Shown here piece after piece: positions 1 through 9,238 of a stretch of 64,000 bases of DNA. The notes beneath the pieces are model-generated. The model was not told where the DNA came from. It saw only the letters and a list, made by a program, of their open reading frames with translations, and made no database searches. Where the stretch lies: contig CP107210.1 of assembly GCA_025757985.1 (NCBI GenBank), positions 1,612,001 through 1,676,000 of the forward strand, given 5' to 3'. The position numbers and the translations under genes are program-made. The DNA comes from Oscillospiraceae bacterium. Lineage in GTDB: Bacteria; Bacillota; Clostridia; Oscillospirales; Ruminococcaceae. The number at the start of each line of letters is the position of its first letter. Position 1 is the stretch's first letter.

Positions 1-26
1 CGAACTTTCTTGAAGGACCGACAATA

Positions 27-1247
27 ATGCGCATTTTACTTGTTTTGGACCGTGTGGAGAACGCCGCCAGCGCCAACGCCCTGATGGGCCTCCGCCTGGC
101 GGAGCAGCTGTTGGCGCGGGACCACACCGTACATATTTTGACACTGTGGGACGGCCTGCACACCCCGCCCGCCCCGCCGCAGGGCGCCGTGCAGCATCTG
201 CTCGCCTTTGCCGATGAGCGCCTGATGAACGAGGCCCTTGAAAACGGCCGTAAAGGCGGCACCCCGGTGGCTGTGCGGCTGGCGCGCCTGTGCGCCCACC
301 CGGCAGCGGTGGCGGCAGCCTTCCGCCAGCTTGTGCTGAAGGCCCCCCGTCGCACGGTGGACAGCCGCCGCGAGATCGAACGCCTGGACGCGGAATTTCA
401 CTTTGACGCGGTCTGTGCGGTCTGTGCGCCTTACCGCGCCGCCTTTGCGCTGGAGACAGCGGCCATCGGCGGAAAGAAATTTCTCTGGCAGCTTGACCCC
501 TATGCTGCAAACCGTGATTACACGGCCCCGGGCGGCTATGCACGGGAGGGGCAGCTTCTTGACGCGCTGGACGGCAGCTTTATCACGCCGCAGGCCGTCC
601 CGGACTATGCGGACGGCGCACCGCTGGCCTCCCGCCGCGGCAAGGTGCATCCGCTGGGCTTCCCGGCACTGCTGCCGCGCACAACCTTCAGCGGCGGGCA
701 TGACACGGTACAGTGTGTTTTTTGCGGCAGTCTCTACCCGGCACTGCGCGAGCCCGGCTTTGCGCTGGCGCTGTTCAGCGCGCTGCACGACAGCGCCGTA
801 ACGCTGACGATGGCGGGCGGCGGGTGGGAGCGCTTTGCCGCCGATGCCGACAAGGCCGCTGCGGCGATGGGTGCAAATTTTGTGCGCCCCGGTCTGCTGC
901 CGCCCGAGGACGCTGCCGCGCTGGAGGACCGCGCCGATGTGCTGGTGAGCCTTGGCAATGCCTGCGACAACCAGCTGCCGAGCAAGCTGTTCGGCTATTT
1001 TGGCACCGGCAAGCCGGTGCTGCATCTGGCCGTGAGCAAGGCTGACCCGGCGCTGCCCTATCTGGCGCGCTACCCGCTGGCGCTGGTGCTGCACGCTGAG
1101 GACGGCGCGACCCCCGCCGCTGCGTCAGCGCTTGGCCGCTGGCTGCACGAGGTCTGCGGCCGCCGCCTGCCCTTTGCCGAGGTTGCCGCACTCTACCCGG
1201 AATTTACACCGGAGTATGTTGCAAATGAATTTTTGAGGTGGATATAA
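27..1247 (+). CDS. GT-B-fold glycosyltransferase, probable
   Basis: This 406-residue protein begins MRILLVLDRVENAASANALM, a Rossmann-type start as in GT-B sugar transferases, with a C-terminal donor-binding segment around residues 311-335 (QLPSKLFGYFGTGKPVLHL) resembling the sugar-nucleotide-binding loop of GT4-like enzymes. No signal peptide or membrane segment is visible, so it probably acts on the cytoplasmic face and transfers a sugar onto a lipid-linked or surface glycan. A GAAGGA ribosome site precedes the ATG. The next gene starts directly after the stop codon, so the two are almost certainly co-transcribed. Exact sugar and acceptor cannot be read from sequence. The family call is by motif only; any promoter lies left of the window. 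Confidence 0.75.
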   Translation: MRILLVLDRVENAASANALMGLRLAEQLLARDHTVHILTLWDGLHTPPAPPQGAVQHLLAFADERLMNEALENGRKGGTPVAVRLARLCAHPAAVAAAFRQLVLKAPRRTVDSRREIERLDAEFHFDAVCAVCAPYRAAFALETAAIGGKKFLWQLDPYAANRDYTAPGGYAREGQLLDALDGSFITPQAVPDYADGAPLASRRGKVHPLGFPALLPRTTFSGGHDTVQCVFCGSLYPALREPGFALALFSALHDSAVTLTMAGGGWERFAADADKAAAAMGANFVRPGLLPPEDAAALEDRADVLVSLGNACDNQLPSKLFGYFGTGKPVLHLAVSKADPALPYLARYPLALVLHAEDGATPAAASALGRWLHEVCGRRLPFAEVAALYPEFTPEYVANEFLRWI

Positions 1248-2513
1248 ATGCAGATCCTCTGGCTTGTCAAAACCACGCTGCCGCAGGCGGCGGCCGCCTG
1301 CGGGCTGGCCGGTGCCAGCGATGTGAGCGGCAGCTGGCTGACCGGGCAGCTTGCCGCGCTGCAGGCGCACCCGGCGCTGCATCTGACCGTGCTGTGTGTC
1401 GGCAAGGCAGAGGCAACCGGCCGCGCGGACGGCGTGGACTACCGTATTGTGACCGGCACCGCCGCCTTTGCCCCGCTGCTGCAGCAGCTGCGGCCCGATC
1501 TTGTCCACATCTGGGGCACCGAGTATGACGCGGCCGCCGCCATGGCCGAGGCTGCCAAGGCCGCCGGTCTGCCTGTGCTGTTCAGCATACAGGGCGTCAT
1601 GCGGGACTGCGCCGCGCATCTGTGCGATGGCGTCCCCGCCGCCTACCGCCGCTCCGGCGCGCTGTGGCATACCCTTGACAGGATCGTTCCCGGCGAGCTG
1701 CTTGACACGATGCAGGCAAGCTTTGACGCACTGGCTGCCAAGGAGGCCGCACTTCTGGCACAGGCCCGCTATGTGACCGGCCGCACGGCCTTTGACCGCA
1801 GCGCCTGCGCCGCTCTGGCCCCCGCCGCCCGGTATTTCGCCTGCAATGAAACGCTGCGCCCCCTGTTTTACACGGGGACCCCCTGGCATGCGCGGGAGTT
1901 CGGCGCGGCGCCGGTGCTGTTTTTGCCGCAGGGCAACTACCCACTGAAAAACCTGCACACTGCCCTGCGGGCACTGCCCGCCGTGCTGGCAGCTTACGGC
2001 GATGCACAGCTTGTCATCGCAGGCTGGCCGCCGCTTGACAAGGGCCCGCTGCTGCGCCCCGTCATTGACCGGATGTTCCCCTACAAGCGCTATTGTAAGC
2101 AGCTTGCCGCCGATCTTGGCATTGCGGGGCACATCCGCTATACCGGCCCGCTGGACGCCGCCGCAATGCGTCAGGCATATTTGGAGGCCGATGTTTTTCT
2201 GTTGCCCTCCTGCTGTGAAAACAGCCCCAACAGTCTGGGGGAGGCCATGCTGCTGGGTCTCCCCTGCGTAGCCGCCGCCGTGGGCGGTATCCCCTCAATG
2301 CTGGAAAACGGCCGCGAGGGGCTGCTCTACGGCGATGCGCTGGATGATAAGGCCCTTGCCGATGCCGTGCTGCGCATTTTGCAGAGCGCTGACGGCGGCA
2401 TGGCACTGGGCCGGGCCGCCCGCGCACGGGCCCTGCAAACCCATGACGCCGCCCGCAACGCCGGGGAGCTGGAACAAATTTACAAGACGATTCTGCAAGA
2501 GGAACAGCCGTGA
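1248..2513 (+). CDS. GT4 family glycosyltransferase
   Basis: A 421-residue GT-B glycosyltransferase. The C-terminal half carries the GT4 hallmark near residues 323-342 (ENSPNSLGEAMLLGLPCVAA), with the two glutamates of the E-x7-E donor motif. The middle contains the usual GT4 inter-domain stretch (VLFLPQGNYPLKNLHTALRA). No transmembrane segment is evident. The ATG follows the preceding TAA with no gap and its own stop overlaps the next start (GTGA), indicating translational coupling in a glycan-assembly operon. It probably adds one hexose to a cell-surface polysaccharide precursor; the specificity is unknown. Confidence 0.88.
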   Translation: MQILWLVKTTLPQAAAACGLAGASDVSGSWLTGQLAALQAHPALHLTVLCVGKAEATGRADGVDYRIVTGTAAFAPLLQQLRPDLVHIWGTEYDAAAAMAEAAKAAGLPVLFSIQGVMRDCAAHLCDGVPAAYRRSGALWHTLDRIVPGELLDTMQASFDALAAKEAALLAQARYVTGRTAFDRSACAALAPAARYFACNETLRPLFYTGTPWHAREFGAAPVLFLPQGNYPLKNLHTALRALPAVLAAYGDAQLVIAGWPPLDKGPLLRPVIDRMFPYKRYCKQLAADLGIAGHIRYTGPLDAAAMRQAYLEADVFLLPSCCENSPNSLGEAMLLGLPCVAAAVGGIPSMLENGREGLLYGDALDDKALADAVLRILQSADGGMALGRAARARALQTHDAARNAGELEQIYKTILQEEQP

Positions 2514-3526
2514 GCATACGCAACATTTCTGTCATCATTCCCTGCTACAAGGCCGCAGCCACGCTGCGCCGCGCCGCAGCAAGCGCATTGGCCGATGCCC
2601 CCGCCGGGCTGGAGCTGCTGCTGGTGGACGATGGCAGCCCCGACGATACCGGCCCCCTTTGCGACACGCTTGCCGCTGAGGATCCGCGCGTCCGTGCGCT
2701 GCACCGCCCAAACGGCGGCGCGGGTGCGGCGCGCAACACCGGGCTGGATGCCGCGCGCGGCGATTGGGTGCTTTTTCTCGATGCCGATGATGTCCTGCTG
2801 CCGGGACTTTGGGCCGCGCTTGCGGCACTTTCCACCGAGGCGGACATGATCCTGTTCGGTCTGACGCGGGAGAGCGGCACGACTGTGACCCCTGCCGATT
2901 TTCTGGCCGAAGGAGCCTATCCCGACCTGCAGGCGCTGGGCAGTGCGCTCGCCCCCCTGCTGTTTGACACGGGGCTGCTGGCCGCACCTTATCCCAAGCT
3001 GTTCCGTCGGTCGTCCGTCGGGGCGCTGCGCTTCTCGCCGCAGCTGAAGATCAACGAGGATGTTTTATTTAACATACAATTTTTACAGAATACCCCTGCC
3101 ATTTATTGCCTGCATGGTGTATACTATAAGCAGTATGATACGCAGGCCGGCAGTCTTTCGCGCCGGCTGCGCGGCGATTTGCTGGATGCCGAGTGCATCA
3201 CCCGCCCGGCGCTGGCCGAGCTGCTGCGCGCCAACGGCATGGACCCGGCCCCGTATGAGCGCACCAGCCGGCTGCGCGCCTGCCTGAATCAGTACGGTCT
3301 GCTGACCGGCTGCCGGGGAGATCTGCCGTATGCCGTCCGCCGCGCTCTTTTTGCCGAGATTTTGGCTGACCCCGATGCTCGCGCCGCCCTGCGGGAGCGG
3401 CTGCAGCATGACCCGCACAGGCTGCTGGCCCTGCCGTACCGCGCAGGTGTCGCCCTGCAGTGGCCGGGCTTGTTGGCGGCGTACACGATTGCAAAGCAGC
3501 CCCTTTTGCAGGGGCAACGCAGCTAG
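2510..3526 (+). CDS. GT2 family glycosyltransferase
   Basis: A 338-residue GT-A glycosyltransferase. The N-terminus reads ISVIIPCYKAAATLRRAAAS, followed by LLVDDGSPDDTG near residue 40 and the metal-binding LDADD around residue 90, all diagnostic of family GT2. The GTG start overlaps the upstream TGA by four bases (GTGA), so it should be coupled to the GT4 gene before it. The C-terminal 150 residues are helical and poorly conserved, as is usual for capsule or teichoic-acid-like GT2 enzymes. The donor sugar and acceptor are not predictable. Confidence 0.9.
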   Translation: MSIRNISVIIPCYKAAATLRRAAASALADAPAGLELLLVDDGSPDDTGPLCDTLAAEDPRVRALHRPNGGAGAARNTGLDAARGDWVLFLDADDVLLPGLWAALAALSTEADMILFGLTRESGTTVTPADFLAEGAYPDLQALGSALAPLLFDTGLLAAPYPKLFRRSSVGALRFSPQLKINEDVLFNIQFLQNTPAIYCLHGVYYKQYDTQAGSLSRRLRGDLLDAECITRPALAELLRANGMDPAPYERTSRLRACLNQYGLLTGCRGDLPYAVRRALFAEILADPDARAALRERLQHDPHRLLALPYRAGVALQWPGLLAAYTIAKQPLLQGQRS

Positions 3527-3546
3527 TATGATATAAGGAAGTATCT

Positions 3547-4563
3547 ATGTCTGACCATCCCAAAATCAGCATAATCTCCACCGTCTACAACACCGGGCCC
3601 TACCTGCGCCCGGCGGTGGAAAGTATTCTGGCCCAGACCTTCACCGATTTTGAGCTGCTGCTGGTGGATGACGGCAGCCACGATGGCTCTGCCGAGGTCT
3701 GCGATGCGCTGGCCCGGCAGGATGCCCGCATCCGTGTATTCCACCAGCCCAACGGCGGCCCTGCCCACGCCCGCAACACCGGGCTGGACAATGCCTGCGG
3801 TGATTACATCGGCATTGTGGACTCCGATGACCTCATCGAGCCTGCGATGTTTGAGACGCTGTACAACGCCGTGCAGCAGCCCGGCGTGCGGCTGGCCGCC
3901 TGTGCCGCAGACTGCATTGACGCCGAGGGCCGCCGGATTGAGGGGCGCAGTGTCACGATCCGCCAGCCTGGCGTGCGCGATGCGCAGGAGCTTTTGCTGG
4001 AGGCCTTCCAGACCGGCAGCTTTTACGGGCCCTTAAGCTGGAATAAGCTGTTTGATGCACGGCTTTTCCGGGAAAAGGGCATTCACTACGATGAGACGAT
4101 GCTTTTTGGCGATGATGCCAGCGTACTGCACCGTGTCTTTGAGGGGGAGCGCTGCAACTGCCTGACCGATGTGCTGTATCACTACCGCACCCGCGCCGGG
4201 CAGATCACCACAGCCGGTTTCCCGCCGCGCAAGACCGATGATCTGCGGATGTACTGGGAATGGCTGCAATACTTCTCGGCCCGGCCGGGGCGCGAGGAAT
4301 ACTACGAATGGGCTGTGGTGCGGTACTGGCGGATCTTCTACCAGTTCTGGTGCCAGAGCGATGCAGCCGGCAACCTGCCGGAGCTGAAGCCGAAATTCAT
4401 GGCGCACAAAAAACATCTGGACGCCATTTTACCGGATATTCTGTCCAGCCGCCACCTGCCGCTGGGCGAAAAGCTGCGGGCGGCGGCGTTCTGTGCCAGC
4501 CCCACGCTGACCTACGGCGCCGCAGCGGCCTGGGGCCGCCTGCACAAGAGGAAGGGGAAATAA
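3547..4563 (+). CDS. GT2 family glycosyltransferase
   Basis: A 338-residue GT2 enzyme beginning MSDHPKISIISTVYNTGPYL. It carries VDDGSHDGSAEV, the acceptor-side NGGPAHARNTGLD and the metal-binding VDSDD near residue 97. A TATAAGGAAG stretch just upstream supplies a Shine-Dalgarno site. The next gene starts immediately after its TAA. It resembles the other GT2 proteins of this operon in overall plan but not closely in sequence, so these look like separate sugar-adding steps and not recent duplicates. Confidence 0.9.
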   Translation: MSDHPKISIISTVYNTGPYLRPAVESILAQTFTDFELLLVDDGSHDGSAEVCDALARQDARIRVFHQPNGGPAHARNTGLDNACGDYIGIVDSDDLIEPAMFETLYNAVQQPGVRLAACAADCIDAEGRRIEGRSVTIRQPGVRDAQELLLEAFQTGSFYGPLSWNKLFDARLFREKGIHYDETMLFGDDASVLHRVFEGERCNCLTDVLYHYRTRAGQITTAGFPPRKTDDLRMYWEWLQYFSARPGREEYYEWAVVRYWRIFYQFWCQSDAAGNLPELKPKFMAHKKHLDAILPDILSSRHLPLGEKLRAAAFCASPTLTYGAAAAWGRLHKRKGK

Positions 4564-5544
4564 ATGATGGAACATATTGCGATCAGTGTGATCGTGCCGA
4601 TTTACAATACCAAGCCGTATCTGGAGGAGTGCATTGAGAGCATCCTTGACCAGAAGATCAATGTGCCTGTTGAGGTGTTGCTGATCGATGACGGCTCGAC
4701 CGATGGCTGCGCCGACCTCTGCGACCGCTACGCCGCCCGCGATGCCCGCGTCCGGGTCATCCATCAGGAGAATCAGGGCCTTTCAGCCGCACGCAATGCC
4801 GGCATTGACGCCGCCAAGGGCCGTTATTATTCCTTCATCGACTCAGACGATGTGGTTCTGCCCGGCTTTTTACAGACGCTGTACGATGCCTGCGAGCGCC
4901 ACGATGCCTATATGGCGCTCTGCTCGGTCGAGGATGTGCAGGAGAATGGCAAAAGCTGCGACCCGGCTTACTTCACCCGCCCCACGCAGGAGGGCGTATT
5001 CTGCGGCAAGGACCTGCTGAATGAGTTTTACACCCCCTACGGCACGGTCTACACCGTTGCGTGGAATAAGATGTACCGCGCCGAGGTTTGGAAGCTGCTG
5101 CACTACCCCGAAGGCCGCCTGCATGAGGACGACTTTGTGGCCCACCGCCTGTTCTGGCGCTGCGACAAGGTCGTCTGCGTCGACAAGCCGCTCTACCATT
5201 ACCGGCTGCGCAACGGCAGCATCTGCCGCACCAATATCCGCCCGGAGGCCTTTGACGCCGTGGACGGCCTTGCCGACCGCTACCGCTTCTATGTCGAGAA
5301 CCACGCCGACCGCACTGTTATTGATGCCGCCTACGCGGCCTGCTGGCGGCGGTATCTCTTCCTCTGCGCCAAGGTCCGGCAGAACCCCACCCCCGAGCTG
5401 GTCAAGGCGATCAGCAAGGAGCAGTTCCTGATGCAGGGGCTGATCAGCTACCTGCCGAACTGCCGTAACATGAAGATGACCGAAAAGCTCAGCGCTGCCC
5501 GCTGGGCCATGATGAGCGCGCAGAGCTTGTGCCCAATCAAATAA
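4564..5544 (+). CDS. GT2 family glycosyltransferase
   Basis: A 326-residue GT2 enzyme: IAISVIVPIYNTKPYLEECI at the N-terminus, VLLIDDGSTDGCADLCDRY, then LSAARNAGID and the DxD-type IDSDD near residue 94. A downstream HEDDFVAHRLFW segment matches the conserved E/D-D region that supplies catalytic residues in many GT2 polysaccharide transferases. Two ATG codons in tandem follow the upstream stop directly; the first is taken. A roughly 146-bp gap with two palindromic repeats separates it from the next gene. Confidence 0.9.
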   Translation: MMEHIAISVIVPIYNTKPYLEECIESILDQKINVPVEVLLIDDGSTDGCADLCDRYAARDARVRVIHQENQGLSAARNAGIDAAKGRYYSFIDSDDVVLPGFLQTLYDACERHDAYMALCSVEDVQENGKSCDPAYFTRPTQEGVFCGKDLLNEFYTPYGTVYTVAWNKMYRAEVWKLLHYPEGRLHEDDFVAHRLFWRCDKVVCVDKPLYHYRLRNGSICRTNIRPEAFDAVDGLADRYRFYVENHADRTVIDAAYAACWRRYLFLCAKVRQNPTPELVKAISKEQFLMQGLISYLPNCRNMKMTEKLSAARWAMMSAQSLCPIK

Positions 5545-5556
5545 GTCCATTGCTCT

Positions 5557-5642
5557 GTAGGGGCCGGACATGTCCGGCCCGCAGCCTACCCAAAAGTGCC
5601 CTCTGATGTGAAGCCGCGGGGCCGGGCATGCCCGGCCCCTAC
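5557..5642. repeat. Pair of GC-rich palindromic repeats (REP-like)
   Basis: Two perfect palindromes sit in the gap between two glycosyltransferase genes. The 20-bp one at 5561-5580 has centre GGACATGTCC and the 22-bp one at 5618-5639 has centre GGGCATGCCC. Each begins or ends with GTAGGGGCC/GGCCCCTAC. The second type recurs at 46484-46503, so this is a dispersed repeat family. As RNA these would form strong hairpins within the operon; no U-run follows, so they are not classical terminators. Confidence 0.75.
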
Positions 5643-5690
5643 ATGCGCGGCGGTATTTTTGTTCAAAATCCACCTTCTAAGGAGCCGACC

Positions 5691-6914
5691 TTGGCGATAC
5701 GAAAGCCCGACAAAGAAAAACGCCCCCGCGTGCTGCTGGTGCCGCCGCCGGACCTGCCGGTCCCTGCCGTGCAGGGCGGCGCGGTCGAGACCCTGCTGAC
5801 CCATCTGATCCGCGAGAATGAAAAGCAGGGCCTGCTGGAGCTGCTCTGCGCCAGTGTCCCCGATGATGCCGCCCGCCGCGCTGCCGAGGGCTGGCAGCAT
5901 ACCAAAATGCTCTATGTCCCCCGCCCCAGCGGGCACCGCCGGTATTGGCCGATGGTCTTTGTCGAGCGCTGCATGGGTATTGCGGCCCCCTATGACCCAT
6001 GGTATCAGAAGGTCCAACTTTCGCTTGCGCTGGAGCTGCCCCCGCCTGACCTGATCGTGGCCGAGGGCGGCAACCTGACCCAATGCAGCGCCATCAGCCG
6101 GATGTTCGGCCGCAGGCGGTGCTTGGCGCATCTGCACGGCCAGACCGGCTGTACCCCCGTGATGGACGACATCTACGGCGGCGTGCTGGCGCTGAGCGAG
6201 TTTATCCGCGAGGATTACCTGAAAACCAGCACCCTTGACCCGCAGCGGGCCTACATTCTGCATAACTGCATCGACACCAGCCGTTTCTGCCCCGGCCCCG
6301 CTTCCAAAGCGCTGCGGTCACAGCTCGGCTTTACCGATGCGGACTTCATCGTACTGTACTGCGGGCGGCTCGACCCTGACAAGGGCATCCATAAGCTGAT
6401 GGAGGCCATTGCCGCGTTGCCGATCCCGCAGATCAAGCTGCTGATCGTAGGCAGCCCCTTCTTTGCACGCACCCAGCAAAGTCCCTTCCAGCGCCGGTTG
6501 GAACAGCAGGCCAAAAGCCTTGGCAGCCGCGTACAGTTTACCGGCTACATTCCCAACGAGGATCTGCCCGATTACTACCGGCTGGCGGATCTCTGCTGTG
6601 TGCCCACACTGGTGGAGGAGGCGGCCGGGCTTGTCGCGGTCGAGGCAATGGCCTGCGGGCGCCCCGTGCTGGCCACCCGCAGCGGCGGCATGCCCGAGTA
6701 TCTGCAGGGCAGTCAGGCCGTGCTTGTGGAGCGCGGTGACACCGTAGCCGATCAGCTTGCCTGGAGCATCCGCATGCTGTATGAGCATCCGGCCCTCTGC
6801 GCCGAGATGGGCGCGGCAGGAGCCCTGCGCGGGATAGAGTTCTCCACCGAGCATTACTACGCAGAATTTGTGCGCATCGCGCACGATATGATCGAAACCG
6901 GAGGTACCCTGTGA
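5691..6914 (+). CDS. GT4 family glycosyltransferase (TTG start)
   Basis: A GT-B glycosyltransferase of 408 codons with a clear GT4 C-terminal domain: ADFIVLYCGRLDPDKGIHKL mid-protein and EEAAGLVAVEAMACGRPVLA near residue 308, the E-x7-E donor site. An upstream in-frame ATG at 5628 lies inside the palindromic repeat. I prefer TTG at 5691 because AAGGAG sits six bases before it and the encoded protein then begins LAIRKPDKEKRPRVLLV. The stop overlaps the next GTG start by four bases. It probably acts in the same surface-glycan pathway. Confidence 0.85.
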   Translation: MAIRKPDKEKRPRVLLVPPPDLPVPAVQGGAVETLLTHLIRENEKQGLLELLCASVPDDAARRAAEGWQHTKMLYVPRPSGHRRYWPMVFVERCMGIAAPYDPWYQKVQLSLALELPPPDLIVAEGGNLTQCSAISRMFGRRRCLAHLHGQTGCTPVMDDIYGGVLALSEFIREDYLKTSTLDPQRAYILHNCIDTSRFCPGPASKALRSQLGFTDADFIVLYCGRLDPDKGIHKLMEAIAALPIPQIKLLIVGSPFFARTQQSPFQRRLEQQAKSLGSRVQFTGYIPNEDLPDYYRLADLCCVPTLVEEAAGLVAVEAMACGRPVLATRSGGMPEYLQGSQAVLVERGDTVADQLAWSIRMLYEHPALCAEMGAAGALRGIEFSTEHYYAEFVRIAHDMIETGGTL

Positions 6915-7972
6915 GCAAGCCGACCATCACCGTTATCGTGCCGGTCTACAAGGCCATGGCCACCCTTGACCGCTGCGTGGAGAGCATCGTCTCCCAACAG
7001 ACGGAGGAGCCGATCGCCTGTATTCTGGTCGATGACGGCAGCCCCGACGACAGCGGAAAAATGTGCGATGTCTGGGCCGCGCGGGATTCCCGCGTCACGG
7101 TCATCCATCAGGAGGACCGCGGTGTTTCCGGCGCGCGCAATGCCGGTCTGGCTGCAGCCGGGAGCGAGTATATCGTTTTTCTGGACTCCGATGATGCACT
7201 GCGTCCCGGTGCCCTGCAGGCAGCGCTCGATGCCCAGCGGCGCGCGCCGCATTCCCTCGTCTGCTGGCAGTATACGACTGAGGAGGCCGACACCGCGCCG
7301 GTTACCTCCGCAGCTGAGAGCCGCCCGCAGACCGGTCTTGCGCGCCTTTGGCTGGACTGCCTGCTGGCTATGCCGTGGAACAAGCTCTACCGCACTGAAT
7401 ATGCCCAGCAGGTTCCGTTTGACACACAGTATACTCTTGGCGAAGATTTACAATTTGTATTGGATTATATTGCCCTGCTCGGCAGCCGGGAGCCGGCGTT
7501 CACCTACACTGTCCTGACCGCGCCGCTGACCTTTTACGATTGCAGCCGCGGCGGTACCCTCTCAACCCGGTACCATGCCGACTATTGCAAAATTTGGCCG
7601 GAGCATTTTGCCAAGCTGAATAAGGCCTGCTGCAACGCCCACTGCCCGCAGGAGGATATGCGCCCCCTGCACCGCGCCGAGCTTACCGTCTACGCCGAGG
7701 GCGTGGCGGATATTTTGCGCCGCGACCCGGCCAAGCGCGCCGCTGTACGCCGTGACAAGGCCATTGCCGCGCTGCGCAGCCCCTGGCTGCACGCCCTGCT
7801 GGAGCGCATGCGGATCGAACGGTGCTACAGCGCCTATTATCTGCCCTGCCGTTGGCGCAGCGTGCGCCTGATCTTTACCTTGGCTGAGGCCAAGCGGACC
7901 GGCTCGCCAATGTTCGGCAAGCTGGACTGGGCCGGCTACTACCTGCTGGGCGGCAGGCTGCGCCGGGATTAA
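6911..7972 (+). CDS. GT2 family glycosyltransferase
   Basis: A 353-residue GT2 enzyme. It starts with GTG overlapping the previous stop (GTGA) and reads ITVIVPVYKAMATLDRCVES, ILVDDGSPDDSGKMCDVW, VSGARNAGLAAAG and the metal-binding LDSDD near residue 95. It is the last gene of the seven-gene glycosyltransferase run, since a strong intrinsic terminator follows within 25 bases. The role is transfer of a sugar to a growing surface glycan; the substrate is unknown. Confidence 0.9.
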   Translation: MSKPTITVIVPVYKAMATLDRCVESIVSQQTEEPIACILVDDGSPDDSGKMCDVWAARDSRVTVIHQEDRGVSGARNAGLAAAGSEYIVFLDSDDALRPGALQAALDAQRRAPHSLVCWQYTTEEADTAPVTSAAESRPQTGLARLWLDCLLAMPWNKLYRTEYAQQVPFDTQYTLGEDLQFVLDYIALLGSREPAFTYTVLTAPLTFYDCSRGGTLSTRYHADYCKIWPEHFAKLNKACCNAHCPQEDMRPLHRAELTVYAEGVADILRRDPAKRAAVRRDKAIAALRSPWLHALLERMRIERCYSAYYLPCRWRSVRLIFTLAEAKRTGSPMFGKLDWAGYYLLGGRLRRD

Positions 7973-7994
7973 GAAAAAACAAATATGAAATACC

Positions 7995-8028
7995 GGAGCC
8001 GCAGCATAGACACCGCGGCTCCTTTTTT
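7995..8028 (+). terminator. Intrinsic terminator of the glycosyltransferase operon
   Basis: A perfect 8-bp GC-rich stem (GGAGCCGC / GCGGCTCC, 7995-8002 with 8015-8022) is followed directly by six T residues. It lies 23 bp after the last glycosyltransferase stop. Confidence 0.9.
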
Positions 8029-8247
8029 GCTGTCCGCACGCCGCGTTTCGTATACATCATTTTCCCATGTGATGCACAATAGTCCATGTGCTTTGCTTAC
8101 CACATAACACAAATCCGCCGTTTTCTTGGTGCAGTTTGCTCATTTTGTTCATTCTGCAGATTCGCGTATTGACATTGTTAATTTTTTGTCCTACAATGAC
8201 GATGGTTCACAAAGTACAAGATGTTTACGCATGGGGGAAGGATTTGT

Positions 8248-8847
8248 ATGAACAAAAAACTCATTCTCGTGACCTCGCCTCCCGCCTGCGGCAAGACCTA
8301 TGTTGCCAAGGCGCTGGCAAAGCAGCTGCACAATATCGTCTATCTGGATAAGGACACCCTGATCGTGCTGTCCAAACAGATCTTCAAGGTCGCCGGGCAG
8401 CCCTACGACCGCAGCAGCGCCTTTTTTGAGAAGAATATCCGCGATTATGAGTACGACTGCATTTTGGCCCTTGCGCTGGAGGCATTGGATTATAACGACC
8501 TTGTTCTGGTCAATGCCCCCTTCACCAAGGAGGTGCGCGACAACGCCTTTATCGCAGACCTCAAGGCTAAACTGGCTGAAAAGGGCGCGACTCTGGCCGT
8601 GATTTGGGTCGAGACCTCTCCTGATGTCGTGCATCAGCGCATGATCGAACGCAACTCCGACCGCGACACTTGGAAGCTTGCGCACTGGGATGAGTACATC
8701 AGCCGCTGCAATTTCTCTTTGCCGGAAAATCTGGCCGACCCGCAGCACAAGGACAATCTGATATTCTTTAAGAATAACAATGATACAGAATTTGAGGCAT
8801 CCATGCAAGACTGCGTACAAATTCTGCAAAGCAACGCAGAAAAGTGA
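8248..8847 (+). CDS. P-loop NTPase/kinase of the AAA_33 or zeta-toxin-like type
   Basis: A 199-residue protein beginning MNKKLILVTSPPACGKTYVA; the Walker A loop (PPACGKT) lies at residues 11-17. A later VIWVETSPDVVHQRMIERN segment resembles the LID/arginine region of small-molecule kinases. The ATG at 8248 is chosen because GGGGGAAGGA precedes it at proper spacing. It is monocistronic, between two terminators. Similar proteins are annotated only as AAA-family ATPases. It could phosphorylate a small metabolite; no zeta-toxin partner gene is visible beside it, which argues against a toxin-antitoxin role. Confidence 0.7.
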   Translation: MNKKLILVTSPPACGKTYVAKALAKQLHNIVYLDKDTLIVLSKQIFKVAGQPYDRSSAFFEKNIRDYEYDCILALALEALDYNDLVLVNAPFTKEVRDNAFIADLKAKLAEKGATLAVIWVETSPDVVHQRMIERNSDRDTWKLAHWDEYISRCNFSLPENLADPQHKDNLIFFKNNNDTEFEASMQDCVQILQSNAEK

Positions 8848-8852
8848 TTCAG

Positions 8853-8887
8853 GCGGCATCCCTCATGCACGGATGCCGCTTTATTTT
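8853..8887 (+). terminator. Intrinsic terminator after the P-loop gene
   Basis: A nine-base stem GCGGCATCC / GGATGCCGC (8853-8861 with 8871-8879) is followed by TTTATTTTT, six bases after the upstream stop codon. Confidence 0.85.
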
Positions 8888-9006
8888 TGCGCTGGCAGCC
8901 CCGCCATTTGCAAAAAATTCTGCACAAAACCCAAAGAAACATTTGCATTTTGCTTTGAAATTTGCTATACTATAAAAGCTGTAGCAAACAGCCTGCGTTG
9001 ACATAG

Positions 9007-9199
9007 GGCAGCTGATAGGAGCGTTCGGCTCCGACAACTGCGACATCGCAGGTTTTAGGCTCGTTTTTGCTCGATACAGCGTAATTTGCATCTGCAAAAA
9101 CGCGGTGGTCAACGGTAGTCAGACCACGAATTGACCACTATTGGAAATTGACTACTTTACAAGATTGAAATACGCTGTAACGGCGTTTTTCATATATAA
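9007..9199. repeat. Degenerate tRNA-Arg 5'-half unit, copy 1
   Basis: The stretch around 9010-9035 resembles a decayed tRNA-Arg 5' half (GCTGATAGGAGCGTTCGGCTCCGAC-like, with a lost D-loop base) and runs into the 15-bp core CCGACAACTGCGACA at 9031-9045. A 45-bp block at 9102-9146 follows, which contains the dyad GTGGTCAA / TTGACCAC. The same order recurs in copy 2 at 9200-9415, so this is a tandem unit of about 200 bp. I read it as the leftover end of an integrated element. Confidence 0.7.
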
Positions 9200-9238
9200 G
9201 CGATCGTAGCTCAGCTGGATAGAGCGTTCGGCTCCGAC
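9200..9238 (+). pseudogene. tRNA-Arg 5' half, cut in the anticodon loop
   Basis: Positions 9200-9238 give a well-formed acceptor strand (GCGATCG), D-arm (GCTC / GAGC) and the 5' side of the anticodon arm. They end inside the loop CTCCGAC, which holds the CCG anticodon. The sequence then departs into AACTGCGACA in place of the 3' half. A 3' half with a matching acceptor strand exists at 33403-33450. It is a remnant, not a functional tRNA in this form. Confidence 0.75.

Noticed and set aside
8248..8847. Zeta-toxin assignment for the P-loop protein
   Set aside because: A Walker A loop alone is not specific, and no antitoxin gene is adjacent, so only a general ATPase/kinase call is kept.
8849..9112. 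An 87-codon minus-strand frame between the P-loop gene and the tRNA region
   Set aside because: It overlaps a terminator and the tRNA-half repeat and has no ribosome site.
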